64,000 nt of DNA from Mycolicibacterium monacense (GTDB taxonomy: Bacteria > Actinomycetota > Actinomycetes > Mycobacteriales > Mycobacteriaceae), in contig NZ_AP022617.1 of NCBI RefSeq assembly GCF_010731575.1, positions 1,426,001 to 1,490,000 on the forward strand, in the 5' to 3' direction. Each line of letters starts with the position of its first letter. Within the stretch, counting starts at the first letter, position 1. Under the pieces are notes generated by a model, which searched no databases, was not told where the DNA came from, and saw nothing but the letters and a program-made list of their open reading frames with translations. A program made the position numbers and the translations under genes. Shown here in pieces: positions 31,104 to 42,415 of this stretch.

Positions 31104-31551
31104 GTTCCACATGCAGCCACAGCACCGAGTCCGCCACGGTGCGCCCGCGGTCGGTGCCCCAAGGAAAGGCCGAGTTGCGCTCGAGGTCCGTTGCGGTGAG
31201 GGATTCGACGGTGGCGCGCCAGCGGGCGGCCAGCTCGCGGATCCGAGACACTGCCGCGGCGCCGCCGGGCCACGTGACGTCGGTGCGCGCGGGTGGTTCG
31301 ACACCGTCGAGGTGGGCCAGCGTCACCGACCACCACCAGGTGATGTGCCACGTCAACCAGCCGATCGTGGGCACGGGTATCGGATCGGGCTCCACGTCGG
31401 ACCAGTCGGGTCGCCACGTTCCGGCGCCGTCCGGCCGGACCGTCCACACGACTTCGACGGGCTCCCAGAGGAAGTCGTCGTCGACGAGCGCGGACAGGTG
31501 CAGTTCAGCCAATGCCCACGCCAGATCGAACTGCCCGACGAGGGCGGTCAT
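31036..31551 (-). CDS. DinB superfamily protein
   Basis: A 171-residue four-helix protein of the DinB/YfiT-like group. Likely metal-binding His residues are in TWHITWWW and VLWLHVELTKNAAEIGQLR. Actinobacterial members are thiol or metal-dependent enzymes of uncertain substrate, some of them mycothiol-dependent. The ATG overlaps the stop of the thioesterase gene (ATGA), making it the last gene of the RecB-like/thioesterase/DinB operon. Confidence 0.85.
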   Translation of the reverse strand: MTALVGQFDLAWALAELHLSALVDDDFLWEPVEVVWTVRPDGAGTWRPDWSDVEPDPIPVPTIGWLTWHITWWWSVTLAHLDGVEPPARTDVTWPGGAAAVSRIRELAARWRATVESLTATDLERNSAFPWGTDRGRTVADSVLWLHVELTKNAAEIGQLRMLRAVSRPTR

Positions 31552-32354
31552 CGTTGCCGCTGCACCAGCAGCGTCTGGGCGGAGGCCCCGATGAACCCGC
31601 GGCGGTCGAAGAGCTCGGCGGTCGTGACACCGACACCGTCGGGACCGATCGACCCTCGGGTGCGCAGACCGAAATCCGAACCCTCGGGCAGGCGGTGCAG
31701 ATGCACGACGGTGTCGGTGTTCATGAACATGAACTCGGTCGGATCCAGCGCCGCGCCGATGCCGTTGGCCGAGTCGACCACCATCGCCAGCCGCTGCAGC
31801 GCCGTCGTCGGCTCGTTGTCGATGAGCGGCACGAGCGGGGTCAGCCAGGCCACCGCGGAGTTGCCGTCGTCGGCTTGGCGGCGCCAGTTGACCGTTTCCA
31901 GATAGCCGGGCGCACCCTCCCATGCGTGCGCCACGCCCGTCACCTCGCCTTCGGCCAGCGGTGGGTAGCGATCGGTGACGGCGTCGGCGGTGTCGCTGGG
32001 CGCGAGCAGCCACGCCGTGACCCGCGCTACGGCGCGGTGGCTGCCGTCGGGTCGGGACGCGAGCATCTCGGCCGCCATGAGGGAGATCCGGGTCCCGGGA
32101 CGCAGCACCTCCGATCGCACGAGCACCGGTGCCACCGGAATCGCGCCGAGGATGTCGAGAGCGAGCCGGCCGACGCGCAATCCGCTGCCGGCCGCCAGAT
32201 CCTCGACGGCCCGGGTGAGCAACGCCAACGGCGGTGACCCGTGTTGGATCGTCGGATCCCAGTTGCTGCGGGTGTCGGCGGTCGATTCGAACGCAGCCAG
32301 GCCTTCGCCGGCGGACGGGTCGTCGGGCAACCGGTGGTAGAGGTGCCCGATCAC
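31548..32354 (-). CDS. Thioesterase family protein (double hot-dog, TesB-like)
   Basis: A 268-residue protein with two hot-dog domains. The first carries WDPTIQHGSPPLALLTRAVE, and the second SAVAWLTPLVPLIDNEPTTALQRLAMVVDSANGIGAAL and NTDTVVHLHRLPEGSDFGL. This is the pattern of acyl-CoA thioesterase-like proteins. The GTG start at 32354 overlaps the stop of the RecB-like gene (GTGA). The substrate is unknown. Confidence 0.82.
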   Translation of the reverse strand: MIGHLYHRLPDDPSAGEGLAAFESTADTRSNWDPTIQHGSPPLALLTRAVEDLAAGSGLRVGRLALDILGAIPVAPVLVRSEVLRPGTRISLMAAEMLASRPDGSHRAVARVTAWLLAPSDTADAVTDRYPPLAEGEVTGVAHAWEGAPGYLETVNWRRQADDGNSAVAWLTPLVPLIDNEPTTALQRLAMVVDSANGIGAALDPTEFMFMNTDTVVHLHRLPEGSDFGLRTRGSIGPDGVGVTTAELFDRRGFIGASAQTLLVQRQR

Positions 32355-33184
32355 GCTGCCGGCATCTCCGGCCAACCGGGGTAGGGCGGCGGCGTGCCGC
32401 CGAACTCCGGGCACAGCGCGCGGTGCGAGCACCAATCGCACAGCTTCGACGGCTTCGGCCGGAAATCGCCGGTGGCGCCGGCCGCCAGGATCGCCCGCCA
32501 GATCGCGGTCAGGGTGCGCTCGAACCGGACGAGCTCCTCGAGATCGGGCGAATAGTCCAGTACCTGACTGTCGGCGAGGTAGAGCAGCCGCAGCCGGGTG
32601 GGCAGCACCCCGCGGGAGCGCAGCAGCGCCACCGCGTAGAACTTCATCTGGAACAGCGCCTTCGCCTCGGCCAGCGCCCGTGCCTCCGGCGGCGCCTTGC
32701 CGGTCTTGTAGTCGACCACCCGCAGTTCGCCGGTCGGTGCGACGTCGATACGGTCGACGAATCCGCGCAGCAGGGTGCCGTCGTCGAGCTCGACCTCGAC
32801 ATGTTGTTCGCAGCACTGCGGGTCGAACCGCGTCGGATCCTCCAGGCGGTAGTAACCCGCCAACAGCGCGCGGGCCTCGCCCAGCAGCGCCTCGCGCACC
32901 GCGGGCTCGATGTCCTCGGCGGCTTCGGGCCGTTCGGCGATCACCCGGTCCCAGGCTGGCGCGACGAGGGTCAGCGCCGTATCGGGGCCGCGGTCCGCCG
33001 CGGGCAGCGCGTACAGCTGCTCGAGCGCGGCGTGCACCACCGATCCGCGCAGTTGCGCGGTGGACTGCGGCTCGGGCAGCCGGTCGATCGCGCGGAAGCG
33101 GTACAGCAGGGGGCATTGCTTGAAGTCGGCGGCGCGCGACGGCGACAGCGCGGGACGCCGGACCGGCGCGGCCTGTTCGCTCAT
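32351..33184 (-). CDS. RecB-family PD-(D/E)XK nuclease with Fe-S cysteines (Rv2119-like)
   Basis: A 277-residue nuclease related to the C-terminal domains of RecB and AddB and to Cas4. The core has GFVDRIDV and VVDYKTGK, supplying the catalytic Asp and Lys. One Cys near the N-terminus (KQCPLLYRF) and three near the end (CDWCSHRALC) are placed to bind a 4Fe-4S cluster. The partner or substrate is not known. It is divergent from trmI, as in M. tuberculosis. No CRISPR array is nearby, so a Cas4 role is not supported. Confidence 0.88.
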   Translation of the reverse strand: MSEQAAPVRRPALSPSRAADFKQCPLLYRFRAIDRLPEPQSTAQLRGSVVHAALEQLYALPAADRGPDTALTLVAPAWDRVIAERPEAAEDIEPAVREALLGEARALLAGYYRLEDPTRFDPQCCEQHVEVELDDGTLLRGFVDRIDVAPTGELRVVDYKTGKAPPEARALAEAKALFQMKFYAVALLRSRGVLPTRLRLLYLADSQVLDYSPDLEELVRFERTLTAIWRAILAAGATGDFRPKPSKLCDWCSHRALCPEFGGTPPPYPGWPEMPAA

Positions 33185-33263
33185 GCTCTGCAGCCTAGGA
33201 CGGCCCCCCGACAGATCTGCGCAACCCCGCGGACCCGTTGCGGCGCGCCGACTGGCAGGCTGA

Positions 33264-34417
<1,154 letters not shown>

Positions 34418-34420
34418 GGC

Positions 34421-34963
34421 TCAGCGCGGCGGGCTCTGGCCGGCGTCCACCTCGAGCAGCGTGTCGGCGCTGTCGCGGGTGAGCTGCCAGCCGCCGTCGG
34501 GGGTCCTGGCGAACTCCATCGGGAACGTGAAGTCGCCCCCCGTGCGGCCCGGCGGCGTCCGGGCGATCACGGTGGCCACCACATCGACACCGCTCGCCGT
34601 CCACGCCAGGTCGGCGGCGTCGAAGGTCATCGGGTGATAGCCGTTGTCGGCCAACGCCTTGCCGAAGCGGTCGAGCGCCGCCGCATCGCCGGGCCCGGAA
34701 TCCTCGATCAGGACGAGTTTCTCGGCGCCCGGCACGTTCGGGTCGGCCAGCCGGTACAGCACGTCGGTCAGCGCGCTCGGTGGTGGCAGCGGTGCCGGGA
34801 CCGGAGGCGCCGGTGGCGCGGCCGGGCTGGACGCGACCGGCGACGGCGGCGGAGCCGGCGGATTGTCGCTGCCGCACCCGCTGAGACCCAGGGAAAGGCC
34901 GAACGCCGCCACCACGAGGGTGACGGCGCTTCGGACGTCTGCGGTCATGGTGCGTTGCGGCAC
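34421..34963 (-). CDS. lppK: Lipoprotein LppK-like (MTB12-like C-terminal domain)
   Basis: A 180-residue lipoprotein with lipobox LSGC (Cys at residue 30 from the first Met) and a long Pro/Ala linker. The C-terminal domain runs from about residue 65 (LTDVLYRLADPNVPGAEK to GGWQLTRDSADTLLEV). It resembles the secreted antigen MTB12/CFP2 and the product of the next gene, so the two neighbours look like diverged paralogues. ATG at 34948 (MTADV) is a shorter start. Extracytoplasmic; function unknown. Confidence 0.82.
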   Translation of the reverse strand: MPQRTMTADVRSAVTLVVAAFGLSLGLSGCGSDNPPAPPPSPVASSPAAPPAPPVPAPLPPPSALTDVLYRLADPNVPGAEKLVLIEDSGPGDAAALDRFGKALADNGYHPMTFDAADLAWTASGVDVVATVIARTPPGRTGGDFTFPMEFARTPDGGWQLTRDSADTLLEVDAGQSPPR

Positions 34964-34974
34964 CGACGGACGGC

Positions 34975-35463
34975 TCAGCCGACCGCCGAGAGCAGGTTCA
35001 GGGCCGAGCCCTTCGACACCTGCCAGCCGCTCGGGCTGGGGCCGGCGACGAACACGATGTTCTGCGTGGCGGTGCCGCCGGTGGCCGCGGTCGCGGTGAC
35101 GTCGGCCGTGGCCACGCCGCCGTTCTGGTCGACGTTGGCGATGCTGAAGCTCAGCGGGAACTTGCCCTGCGCAGCGGCGTTGCTGTACGCGCGGTCAGCG
35201 GTGATCGCCTCGAAGCGACCGATGCCGCCCTGGATGAAGGGCGCCTTGCCGCGGAACGAGCCCGGCCCGGCGAGGGCCTGCAGCGTCTGGGTCAGCGGAC
35301 CCGCCAGGTCGGGCGCCGGGACCTGCGGCATCGGTACGCCGAACACGACGGGCGACACGGCGGGGGAGGCCACCGTATTCGATGCAATGGAGGTCACACC
35401 TGCCGCTCCACCAGCTACTACAGCTGCTGCTGCAACGCCGGTTACGAGGGTTTTCAGGGTCAC
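34975..35463 (-). CDS. MTB12/CFP2-like secreted protein
   Basis: A 162-residue secreted protein with a signal peptide (hydrophobic Ala/Val/Gly run, residues 7-25). The mature domain has GVPMPQVPAPDL, FIQGGIGRFEAITADRAYSNAAAQGKFPLSF and GWQVSKGSALNLL, matching the low-molecular-weight antigen MTB12 family. The GTG start is supported by AAAGGA upstream. It sits 11 bp before lppK in the same direction and is divergent from mpa. Confidence 0.82.
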   Translation of the reverse strand: MTLKTLVTGVAAAAVVAGGAAGVTSIASNTVASPAVSPVVFGVPMPQVPAPDLAGPLTQTLQALAGPGSFRGKAPFIQGGIGRFEAITADRAYSNAAAQGKFPLSFSIANVDQNGGVATADVTATAATGGTATQNIVFVAGPSPSGWQVSKGSALNLLSAVG

Positions 35464-35609
35464 GGCTGTCCTTTCGATCTGTCTAGCTCGAATCCGAGGT
35501 TAACAGTGCTGCGGGTGTGTCGAATCCCTACGCCGCACACAAAGTCTGAATCGCCGGTAGCGTTGAAGTTGTTACTGCACCACTATTCGGTGTGGGAAAG
35601 GGGCGCAAC

Positions 35610-37457
35610 ATGAGTGAGTCACAGCGTCACGAAGCCAGAGAAGACGGTTTCACGACACCCCATGAGTCCGGCCTGTCCAGTGAGGACGCCGCGGAGCTGG
35701 AGGAGCTGCGCCGCGAGGCGGCAGCCCTTCGCGAGCAGCTCGAGAACGCGGTAGGCCCGCAGAGCGGTCTGCGCAGCGCCCGTGACGTCCACCAGCTCGA
35801 AGCGCGCATCGATTCGCTCGCCGCGCGCAACGCCAAGCTGATGGACACGCTCAAGGAGGCCCGCCAGCAACTGCTCGCGCTGCGCGAAGAGGTCGACCGG
35901 CTGGGGCAGCCCCCGAGCGGTTACGGCGTCCTGCTGGCCTCCCACGAGGACGACACGGTCGACGTGTTCACCTCCGGGCGCAAGATGCGGCTGACCTGCT
36001 CACCCAACATCGACGTCAAGGCGCTCAAACAAGGTCAGACCGTCCGCCTCAACGAGGCGCTCACCGTGGTCGAGGCGGGCACCTTCGAGGCCGTCGGCGA
36101 GATCAGCACCCTGCGCGAGATCCTCTCTGACGGGCACCGGGCGCTGGTGGTCGGCCACGCCGACGAGGAGCGCATCGTCTGGCTGGCCGAGCCGCTGGTG
36201 TCGGTCGAGCACCTGCCCGACAACGAGGTGGCCGGCCCCGAACTCGACGATGACCGGCCCCGCCGGCTGCGCCCGGGCGACTCGCTGCTCGTCGACACCA
36301 AGGCCGGTTACGCGTTCGAGCGAATCCCGAAGGCCGAGGTCGAGGATCTGGTCCTCGAAGAGGTGCCCGACGTCAGCTACAGCGACATCGGCGGCCTGAC
36401 GCGGCAGATCGAGCAGATCCGCGACGCCGTCGAGCTGCCGTTCCTGCACAAGGACCTCTACCGGGAGTACTCGCTGCGCCCGCCCAAGGGTGTGCTGCTC
36501 TACGGTCCGCCCGGCTGCGGTAAGACGCTGATCGCCAAGGCGGTGGCGAACTCACTGGCCAAGAAGATGGCCGAGGTGCGCGGCGACGACGCCCGCGAGG
36601 CGAAGAGCTACTTCCTCAACATCAAGGGCCCCGAGCTGCTCAACAAGTTCGTCGGCGAGACCGAGCGCCACATCCGGCTGATCTTCCAGCGGGCGCGTGA
36701 GAAGGCCTCCGAGGGCACCCCGGTGATCGTGTTCTTCGACGAGATGGACTCGATCTTCCGGACCCGCGGCACCGGCGTCAGTTCGGACGTCGAGACGACG
36801 GTGGTCCCGCAGCTGCTCAGCGAGATCGACGGCGTCGAGGGTCTGGAGAACGTCATCGTGATCGGCGCCTCCAACCGCGAGGACATGATCGACCCGGCGA
36901 TCCTGCGGCCCGGCCGCCTGGACGTGAAGATCAAGATCGAGCGGCCGGATGCCGAAGCGGCACAGGACATCTTCAGCAAGTACCTCACCGAGGAACTGCC
37001 GGTCAACGAGGACGATCTGGCCGAGTTTGGCGGCGACCGGTCGCTGACGATCAAGGCGATGATCGAGAAGGTCGTCGACCGGATGTACGCCGAGATCGAC
37101 GACAACCGCTTCCTCGAGGTCACCTACGCCAACGGCGACAAAGAGGTCATGTACTTCAAGGACTTCAACTCGGGCGCGATGATCCAGAACGTCGTCGACC
37201 GGGCCAAGAAGTACGCGATCAAGTCGGTGCTCGAGACCGGGCAGAAGGGTCTGCGCATCCAGCATCTGCTCGACTCGATCGTCGACGAGTTCGCCGAGAA
37301 CGAGGACCTGCCCAACACCACCAACCCGGATGACTGGGCGCGGATCTCGGGCAAGAAGGGCGAGCGGATCGTCTACATCCGCACGCTGGTCACCGGCAAG
37401 AGCAGCAGCGCGAACCGGGCGATCGACACCGAGTCGAATCTCGGCCAGTACCTGTAG
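35610..37457 (+). CDS. mpa: Mycobacterial proteasome ATPase Mpa (ARC)
   Basis: The 615-residue AAA+ unfoldase captures Pup through N-terminal coiled coils (about residues 20-80), has tandem OB domains, and threads substrates into the 20S proteasome. Walker A GPPGCGKT is at residues 299-306, Walker B is VIVFFDEMD, and the sensor GASNRED follows. The C-terminus ends in QYL, the docking motif for the proteasome. The ATG at 35610 follows GAAAGGGG; the upstream GTG at 35592 is unlikely. A strong hairpin ends the transcript. Confidence 0.97.
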   Translation: MSESQRHEAREDGFTTPHESGLSSEDAAELEELRREAAALREQLENAVGPQSGLRSARDVHQLEARIDSLAARNAKLMDTLKEARQQLLALREEVDRLGQPPSGYGVLLASHEDDTVDVFTSGRKMRLTCSPNIDVKALKQGQTVRLNEALTVVEAGTFEAVGEISTLREILSDGHRALVVGHADEERIVWLAEPLVSVEHLPDNEVAGPELDDDRPRRLRPGDSLLVDTKAGYAFERIPKAEVEDLVLEEVPDVSYSDIGGLTRQIEQIRDAVELPFLHKDLYREYSLRPPKGVLLYGPPGCGKTLIAKAVANSLAKKMAEVRGDDAREAKSYFLNIKGPELLNKFVGETERHIRLIFQRAREKASEGTPVIVFFDEMDSIFRTRGTGVSSDVETTVVPQLLSEIDGVEGLENVIVIGASNREDMIDPAILRPGRLDVKIKIERPDAEAAQDIFSKYLTEELPVNEDDLAEFGGDRSLTIKAMIEKVVDRMYAEIDDNRFLEVTYANGDKEVMYFKDFNSGAMIQNVVDRAKKYAIKSVLETGQKGLRIQHLLDSIVDEFAENEDLPNTTNPDDWARISGKKGERIVYIRTLVTGKSSSANRAIDTESNLGQYL

Positions 37458-37470
37458 CGTTCGACCGTCG

Positions 37471-37503
37471 GCGGCCCGTCACCGGATTCCGGTGGCGGGC
37501 CGC
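37471..37503 (+). terminator. Hairpin terminator after mpa
   Basis: Arms 37471-37485 and 37489-37503 form a 15-bp GC-rich stem with one G-T pair and a 3-nt loop, starting 14 bp after the mpa stop and followed by TTCCCGTTT. It separates mpa from dop. Confidence 0.75.
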
Positions 37504-37571
37504 TTCCCGTTTCAGGGGTGCCCGGCACCGCTGCCCGCCCCGCCCCGATCCGCGTCACCTACGCTGAGGTC

Positions 37572-39071
37572 ATGCAGCGGATCATCGGAACCGAGGTCGA
37601 ATACGGTATCTCCTCACCGTCCGATCCGACCGCCAACCCGATTCTGACGTCGACGCAGGCAGTGCTGGCCTACGCCGCCGCGGCCGGCATCCAGCGCGCC
37701 AAGCGCACCCGGTGGGACTACGAGGTGGAGTCGCCACTGCGCGACGCCCGCGGGTTCGACCTGAGCCGTGCCTCCGGCCCGCCGCCGGTGGTCGACGCCG
37801 ACGAGGTGGGCGCGGCCAACATGATCCTGACCAACGGCGCACGGCTCTACGTCGACCACGCACACCCCGAGTACTCCGCACCCGAGTGCACCGATCCGCT
37901 GGACGCGGTGATCTGGGACAAGGCCGGGGAGCGGGTGATGGAGGCCGCGGCGCGCCACGTCGCGAGCGTGCCGGGTGCGGCCAAGCTGCAGCTGTACAAG
38001 AACAACGTGGACGGCAAGGGCGCCTCCTACGGGTCACACGAGAACTACCTGATGAGCCGGCAGACCCCGTTCTCGGCGGTGATCGCGGGTCTGACCCCGT
38101 TCCTGGTGTCACGCCAGGTGGTCACCGGATCGGGCCGCGTCGGTATCGGGCCCTCGGGTGACGAACCCGGATTCCAGCTGTCCCAGCGCGCCGACTACAT
38201 CGAGGTCGAGGTCGGGCTGGAGACCACGCTCAAACGCGGCATCATCAACACCCGCGACGAACCGCACGCCGACGCCGACAAGTACCGGCGCCTGCACGTC
38301 ATCATCGGCGACGCCAACCTCGCCGAGACGTCGACCTATCTCAAGCTCGGTGCCACCTCCCTGGTCCTCGACCTCATCGAGGAGGGAATGGATCTGTCGG
38401 ACCTCGCGCTGGCCCGCCCGGTTCACGCCGTGCACGTGATCAGCCGGGATCCGTCGCTGCGGGCGACGGTCGCGATGGCCGACGGCCGTGAGCTGACCGC
38501 ACTGGCGCTGCAGCGCATCTACCTCGACCGGGTGGCCAAGCTGGTGGACAGCCGCGACCCGGATCCGCGGGCCGCGCACGTCGTCGAGACGTGGGCCGAG
38601 GTGCTGGACCTCCTCGAGCGCGACCCGATGGAGTGCGCCGAGATCCTCGACTGGCCGGCCAAACTGCGGCTGCTCGAAGGGTTCCGGCACCGGGAGAACC
38701 TGGGGTGGTCGGCGCCCCGGCTGCACCTGGTGGATCTGCAGTACTCCGATGTCCGACTCGACAAGGGGCTGTACAACCGACTGGTCGCCCGCGGGTCGAT
38801 GAAGCGTCTGGTCACCGAACAGCAGGTGCTCGACGCCGTCGACAGCCCGCCCACCGACACCCGTGCCTACTTCCGCGGTGAGTGCCTGCGCCGCTTCGGC
38901 GCCGACATCGCCGCGGCCAGTTGGGACTCGGTCATCTTCGACCTGGGCGGCGATTCGCTGGTGCGGATCCCGACGCTGGAACCGCTGCGCGGCAGCAAGG
39001 CGCACGTCGGGGCACTGCTCGACTCGGTCGACAGCGCCGTCCAGCTCGTCGAGCAGCTCACCGCCACATAG
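37572..39071 (+). CDS. dop: Pup deamidase/depupylase Dop
   Basis: A 499-residue glutamine-synthetase-like enzyme that converts the C-terminal Gln of Pup to Glu and also removes Pup from substrates. It has the N-terminal IGTEVEYGI motif with the catalytic Glu, [13 protein letters not shown], and [18 protein letters not shown], which are conserved in Dop and PafA. A loop with [21 protein letters not shown] precedes the active site, as in Dop rather than PafA. The start codon is the ATG after GAGG. It lies upstream of pup as usual. Confidence 0.96.
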   Translation: MQRIIGTEVEYGISSPSDPTANPILTSTQAVLAYAAAAGIQRAKRTRWDYEVESPLRDARGFDLSRASGPPPVVDADEVGAANMILTNGARLYVDHAHPEYSAPECTDPLDAVIWDKAGERVMEAAARHVASVPGAAKLQLYKNNVDGKGASYGSHENYLMSRQTPFSAVIAGLTPFLVSRQVVTGSGRVGIGPSGDEPGFQLSQRADYIEVEVGLETTLKRGIINTRDEPHADADKYRRLHVIIGDANLAETSTYLKLGATSLVLDLIEEGMDLSDLALARPVHAVHVISRDPSLRATVAMADGRELTALALQRIYLDRVAKLVDSRDPDPRAAHVVETWAEVLDLLERDPMECAEILDWPAKLRLLEGFRHRENLGWSAPRLHLVDLQYSDVRLDKGLYNRLVARGSMKRLVTEQQVLDAVDSPPTDTRAYFRGECLRRFGADIAAASWDSVIFDLGGDSLVRIPTLEPLRGSKAHVGALLDSVDSAVQLVEQLTAT

Positions 39072-39121
39072 GCGTCCATCCCCAACGCCCGGCTATCCCG
39101 GGCATTTCGGGCGTCGACCGG

Positions 39122-39127
39122 TAGTGT
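39122..39127 (+). promoter_or_regulatory. Putative -10 box for pup-prcB-prcA
   Basis: TAGTGT fits the mycobacterial TANNNT -10 pattern, 55 bp before the pup ATG. The -35 is weak. A strong AGGAGG SD for pup is at 39171-39176. Confidence 0.4.
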
Positions 39128-39181
39128 GGAGGAACCGGCGGGTGGCTGTGAGCCCGTCGATGACAAGTGCAGGAGGCGGCG

Positions 39182-39376
39182 ATGGCGCAGGAGCAGACCA
39201 AGCGTGGCGGTGGCGGCGGCGAGGACGACGACCTCTCCGGCGGCGCAGGTGCCGGGCAGGAACGTCGCGAGAAGCTCGCCGAGGAGACCGACGACCTGCT
39301 GGACGAGATCGACGACGTCCTCGAGGAGAACGCCGAGGACTTCGTGCGCGCTTACGTCCAAAAGGGCGGACAGTGA
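39182..39376 (+). CDS. pup: Prokaryotic ubiquitin-like protein Pup
   Basis: The 64-residue, mostly disordered acidic protein is attached to lysines of target proteins to mark them for the proteasome. The start [13 protein letters not shown], the coiled-coil region [33 protein letters not shown] and the end GGQ are all as expected. The final Gln must be deamidated by Dop before ligation by PafA. AGGAGG lies 5 nt upstream of the ATG. The stop overlaps the GTG of prcB (GTGA). Confidence 0.98.
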   Translation: MAQEQTKRGGGGGEDDDLSGGAGAGQERREKLAEETDDLLDEIDDVLEENAEDFVRAYVQKGGQ

Positions 39377-40287
39377 CCTGGCCGCACTTCGAGCAGCTGG
39401 CCTTTCCTGACCTTTCCCGACATTCGTCCCACTCCACGACCCGAGGGGTTCCCTCCGTACCCATGGACTTGTCGTCCTTCTCCGACATGCTGCGCCGTCA
39501 GGCGCCCCACCTGTTGCCGTTCCGCGGCGACGCCTCGCTGACCCCCACCGACGCGGTGCCGCACGGCACCACGATCGTCGCGCTGAAGTTCCCCGGCGGC
39601 GTGGTGATGGCCGGTGACCGGCGCGCCACCCAGGGCAACATGATCGCCAGCCGCGACGTGCAGAAGGTCTACATCACCGACGACTACACGGCGACCGGCA
39701 TTGCGGGCACCGCCGCCATCGCGGTGGAGTTCGCCCGCCTGTACGCGGTGGAACTCGAACACTACGAGAAGCTCGAAGGCGTCGCGCTGACGTTCGCGGG
39801 CAAGGTCAACCGGCTCGCCACCATGGTGCGCGGCAATCTCGGTGCGGCGCTGCAGGGTTTCGTGGCCCTGCCGCTGCTGGCCGGCTTCGACCTCGACGAC
39901 CCCGACCCGCAGGCCGCCGGGCGCATCGTGTCGTTCGACGCCGCGGGTGGACACAATCTCGAAGAAGAGGGTTTCCAGTCGGTCGGATCGGGCTCCATCT
40001 TCGCCAAGTCGTCGATGAAGAAGCTCTACCACCAGGTGACCGATGCCGACTCGGCGCTGCGGGTGGCGGTCGAGGCGCTCTACGACGCCGCCGATGACGA
40101 TTCGGCCACCGGCGGACCGGATCTGGTGCGCGGCATCTTCCCGACCGCGGTGCTGATCACCGCCGACGGGGCCGAAGAGGTCACCCAGGAGCGGATCGCC
40201 GGACTGGCCCGCGAAGTCATTCAAAACCGTTCCCGCGCCGACACTTTCGGCCCTGACGCGCATGCGCCGCGAGGTACAGATTCGTGA
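39373..40287 (+). CDS. prcB: Proteasome beta subunit
   Basis: The 304-residue catalytic subunit of the 20S proteasome. A 65-residue propeptide precedes the mature Thr66 in [13 protein letters not shown], the N-terminal nucleophile exposed by autocleavage. Following motifs ([54 protein letters not shown]) are typical. GTG start coupled to pup; its stop overlaps the GTG of prcA in the same way. Confidence 0.97.
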   Translation: MTWPHFEQLAFPDLSRHSSHSTTRGVPSVPMDLSSFSDMLRRQAPHLLPFRGDASLTPTDAVPHGTTIVALKFPGGVVMAGDRRATQGNMIASRDVQKVYITDDYTATGIAGTAAIAVEFARLYAVELEHYEKLEGVALTFAGKVNRLATMVRGNLGAALQGFVALPLLAGFDLDDPDPQAAGRIVSFDAAGGHNLEEEGFQSVGSGSIFAKSSMKKLYHQVTDADSALRVAVEALYDAADDDSATGGPDLVRGIFPTAVLITADGAEEVTQERIAGLAREVIQNRSRADTFGPDAHAPRGTDS

Positions 40288-41036
40288 GTTTCCCGTATTT
40301 CATCTCGCCCGAGCAGGCGATGCGCGAGCGTTCCGAGCTCGCCCGCAAGGGAATCGCCAGGGGCCGCAGCGTGGTCGCGCTGGCCTACGCAGACGGGGTC
40401 CTGTTCGTCGCGGAGAACCCGTCGCGGTCACTTCAGAAGGTCAGTGAACTGTACGACCGCGTCGGCTTCGCCGCGGTCGGGCGCTTCAACGAGTTCAACA
40501 ACTTGCGCAGCGGCGGTATCCGGTTCGCCGACACCCAGGGGTATGCGTATTCGCGCCGCGACGTGACCGGCCGACAGCTGGCCAATGTCTACGCGCAGAC
40601 GCTCGGCACGATCTTCACCGAACAGGCCAAACCCTACGAGGTGGAGCTGTGTGTGGCCGAGGTCGCGCATTTCGGCGAATCCAAAGCGCCGGAGCTCTAC
40701 CGGATCACCTACGACGGGTCGATCGCCGACGAACCCCACTTCGTGGTGATGGGCGGCGCCACCGAGCCGATCATCGCCAAACTCAACGACTCCTACACCG
40801 AGAACGCCGAACTCGCCGACGCGGTGCGTATCGCGGTCGACGCCCTCGAGTCCGGCGGTAACGGGGCCGAGCGACGCACGCTCGGCCCGTCGACTCTGGA
40901 AGTGGCGATCCTGGACGCCAACCGGCCCCGGCGGGCGTTTCGCCGGATCACCGGATCCGCACTCGAAGCGCTTCTGCCGCAGCGGGATGCGGAGGCGTCG
41001 GCGGATGCCGGCGCGGCGGACAAGCCCGCCGAGTAA
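40284..41036 (+). CDS. prcA: Proteasome alpha subunit
   Basis: A 250-residue structural subunit that forms the outer rings and gate of the 20S proteasome and receives the Mpa C-termini. The start [29 protein letters not shown] is characteristic. The Ala/Asp-rich C-terminal tail is variable in the family. GTG start by GTGA overlap with prcB. No pafA follows: the next gene is convergent and belongs to a different conserved block. Confidence 0.97.
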   Translation: MSFPYFISPEQAMRERSELARKGIARGRSVVALAYADGVLFVAENPSRSLQKVSELYDRVGFAAVGRFNEFNNLRSGGIRFADTQGYAYSRRDVTGRQLANVYAQTLGTIFTEQAKPYEVELCVAEVAHFGESKAPELYRITYDGSIADEPHFVVMGGATEPIIAKLNDSYTENAELADAVRIAVDALESGGNGAERRTLGPSTLEVAILDANRPRRAFRRITGSALEALLPQRDAEASADAGAADKPAE

Positions 41037-41045
41037 CCGGCGGCG

Positions 41046-41903
41046 TCAGCGCCGCCAGGCGGAGTGCAGGATCGCGGTGAGCGCGGCGATCCGCGCCGTC
41101 CGCACCACACCCACCAGGGGGCGCAGCGCATCGCTGGCGATCTGCACCTCTGAGGAACTCTGCAGGCCGATCGGCATGAGTCCCGAACTCACCGTGATGA
41201 TCGCGTCGACGTGGGCGGCGTTCTCCAGCACCCGTTCGGCGCGATTCGGTGCGTGGTCGGGCAGGCGGTGGCCGCGCCCCGACTCCAGCACCTGTTCGAC
41301 CAGACCCCGCGGATCGTCGACGTCGGCGCCGGCCATACCGGCGCGCAGTGCGGTGAGGGCCTCGGCGGCCGCCCGCACCGCCGAACGCAGTTCGTACTCG
41401 GCCTCGCCGAGGTCGATGTGCGGGGCGGGCGGTGTCGCGGGGGCCGAGTAGACCGTCCACGACAGCGCCGACACCTCCGGGTCGAACTCGGGATCGTCGC
41501 TGTCGTCGTCGAACTCGAAATCCGGGACCAGACCCACGGCGGTCGACGGGAGGTGCGGGTCGGTGACGATGAGGGCCTCGCCGACGGCGATCGCATCGCG
41601 CTGGAACTGGGTGCCCGCGGGCAGTCCGCGCACATCGCCGGGGACCGGCAGGGCGACCGAGACCGACGGTCCCGACGGTGCGGGACCGGCGGCGGTGCGC
41701 AGCGTCTGCAGCAGCGACACCGCGCCGGTGCCGTTGAGATCAGGCCACGGCAGACCGGTCCGGCCCGCCGCGGCGGAGTCGTAGGCGGTCACGGAATGCC
41801 TTGGCGCCCAATGGGAGAGCGAGTCGAGCACGTCATCGGGCGCGGCGGTTCCCGCGAGCCACGAATTGGCCCACACCGCCAGCGTTGCACTGGGACACCA
41901 CAT
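41046..41903 (-). CDS. Conserved hypothetical protein (Rv1486c-like by position)
   Basis: A 285-residue soluble protein beginning [19 protein letters not shown] proline-rich middle, a strongly acidic stretch ([15 protein letters not shown] near residues 130-145) and a helical C-terminal half follow. No known domain is recognised. Its place next to NfeD and SPFH genes fits Rv1486c. It converges on prcA with 9 bp between stops, and this junction is where two blocks that are apart in M. tuberculosis meet. Confidence 0.75.
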   Translation of the reverse strand: MWCPSATLAVWANSWLAGTAAPDDVLDSLSHWAPRHSVTAYDSAAAGRTGLPWPDLNGTGAVSLLQTLRTAAGPAPSGPSVSVALPVPGDVRGLPAGTQFQRDAIAVGEALIVTDPHLPSTAVGLVPDFEFDDDSDDPEFDPEVSALSWTVYSAPATPPAPHIDLGEAEYELRSAVRAAAEALTALRAGMAGADVDDPRGLVEQVLESGRGHRLPDHAPNRAERVLENAAHVDAIITVSSGLMPIGLQSSSEVQIASDALRPLVGVVRTARIAALTAILHSAWRR

Positions 41904-41962
41904 GATGCCCGCAGTGTAGTTGTTCGCCGCTGTGTGGGCCGGTCACGCGTTAGGCTGGCGTC

Positions 41963-42397
41963 ATGCCCGTTTGGCTGATCTGGCTCGTCCTCGCGATCGT
42001 GCTGGCCGGGGCAGAAGCGCTCACCGGGGACATGTTCCTGCTGATGCTCTCCGGTGGGGCGCTGGCGGCGACCGGGACCAGTTGGCTGTTCGACTGGCCC
42101 ATCTGGGCCGACGGTGTGGTGTTCCTGCTGGTTTCGGTGCTGCTGCTGGGAGTGGTCCGGCCAGTGCTGCGCAGACGCTTCTACGCCGGGACCGGGCTGC
42201 CGGAACCGGCCAAGGCGCTGGAGGGCAAGACCGCGCTCGTGCTCGACCGCGTCGCCCAGCACGCGGGTCAGGTCAAACTCGAGGGCGAGGTCTGGACCGC
42301 CAGGCCCCTGGACGACAACGATGTGTACGAACCGGGCGACCAGGTGACCGTCATGCGGATCGACGGCGCCACCGCGGTCGTCTGGAAGAACCCCTGA
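41963..42397 (+). CDS. NfeD-like membrane protein (short form)
   Basis: A 144-residue protein with three N-terminal membrane segments and a C-terminal OB-fold domain (ALVLDRVAQHAGQVKLEGEVWTARP then GDQVTVMRIDGATAVVWK). Short NfeD proteins pair with SPFH/stomatin proteins in membrane microdomains, and the partner gene follows 18 bp later. Position matches Rv1487. Confidence 0.9.
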   Translation: MPVWLIWLVLAIVLAGAEALTGDMFLLMLSGGALAATGTSWLFDWPIWADGVVFLLVSVLLLGVVRPVLRRRFYAGTGLPEPAKALEGKTALVLDRVAQHAGQVKLEGEVWTARPLDDNDVYEPGDQVTVMRIDGATAVVWKNP

Positions 42398-42415
42398 GCC
42401 GAAGGGAAGTCTGCC

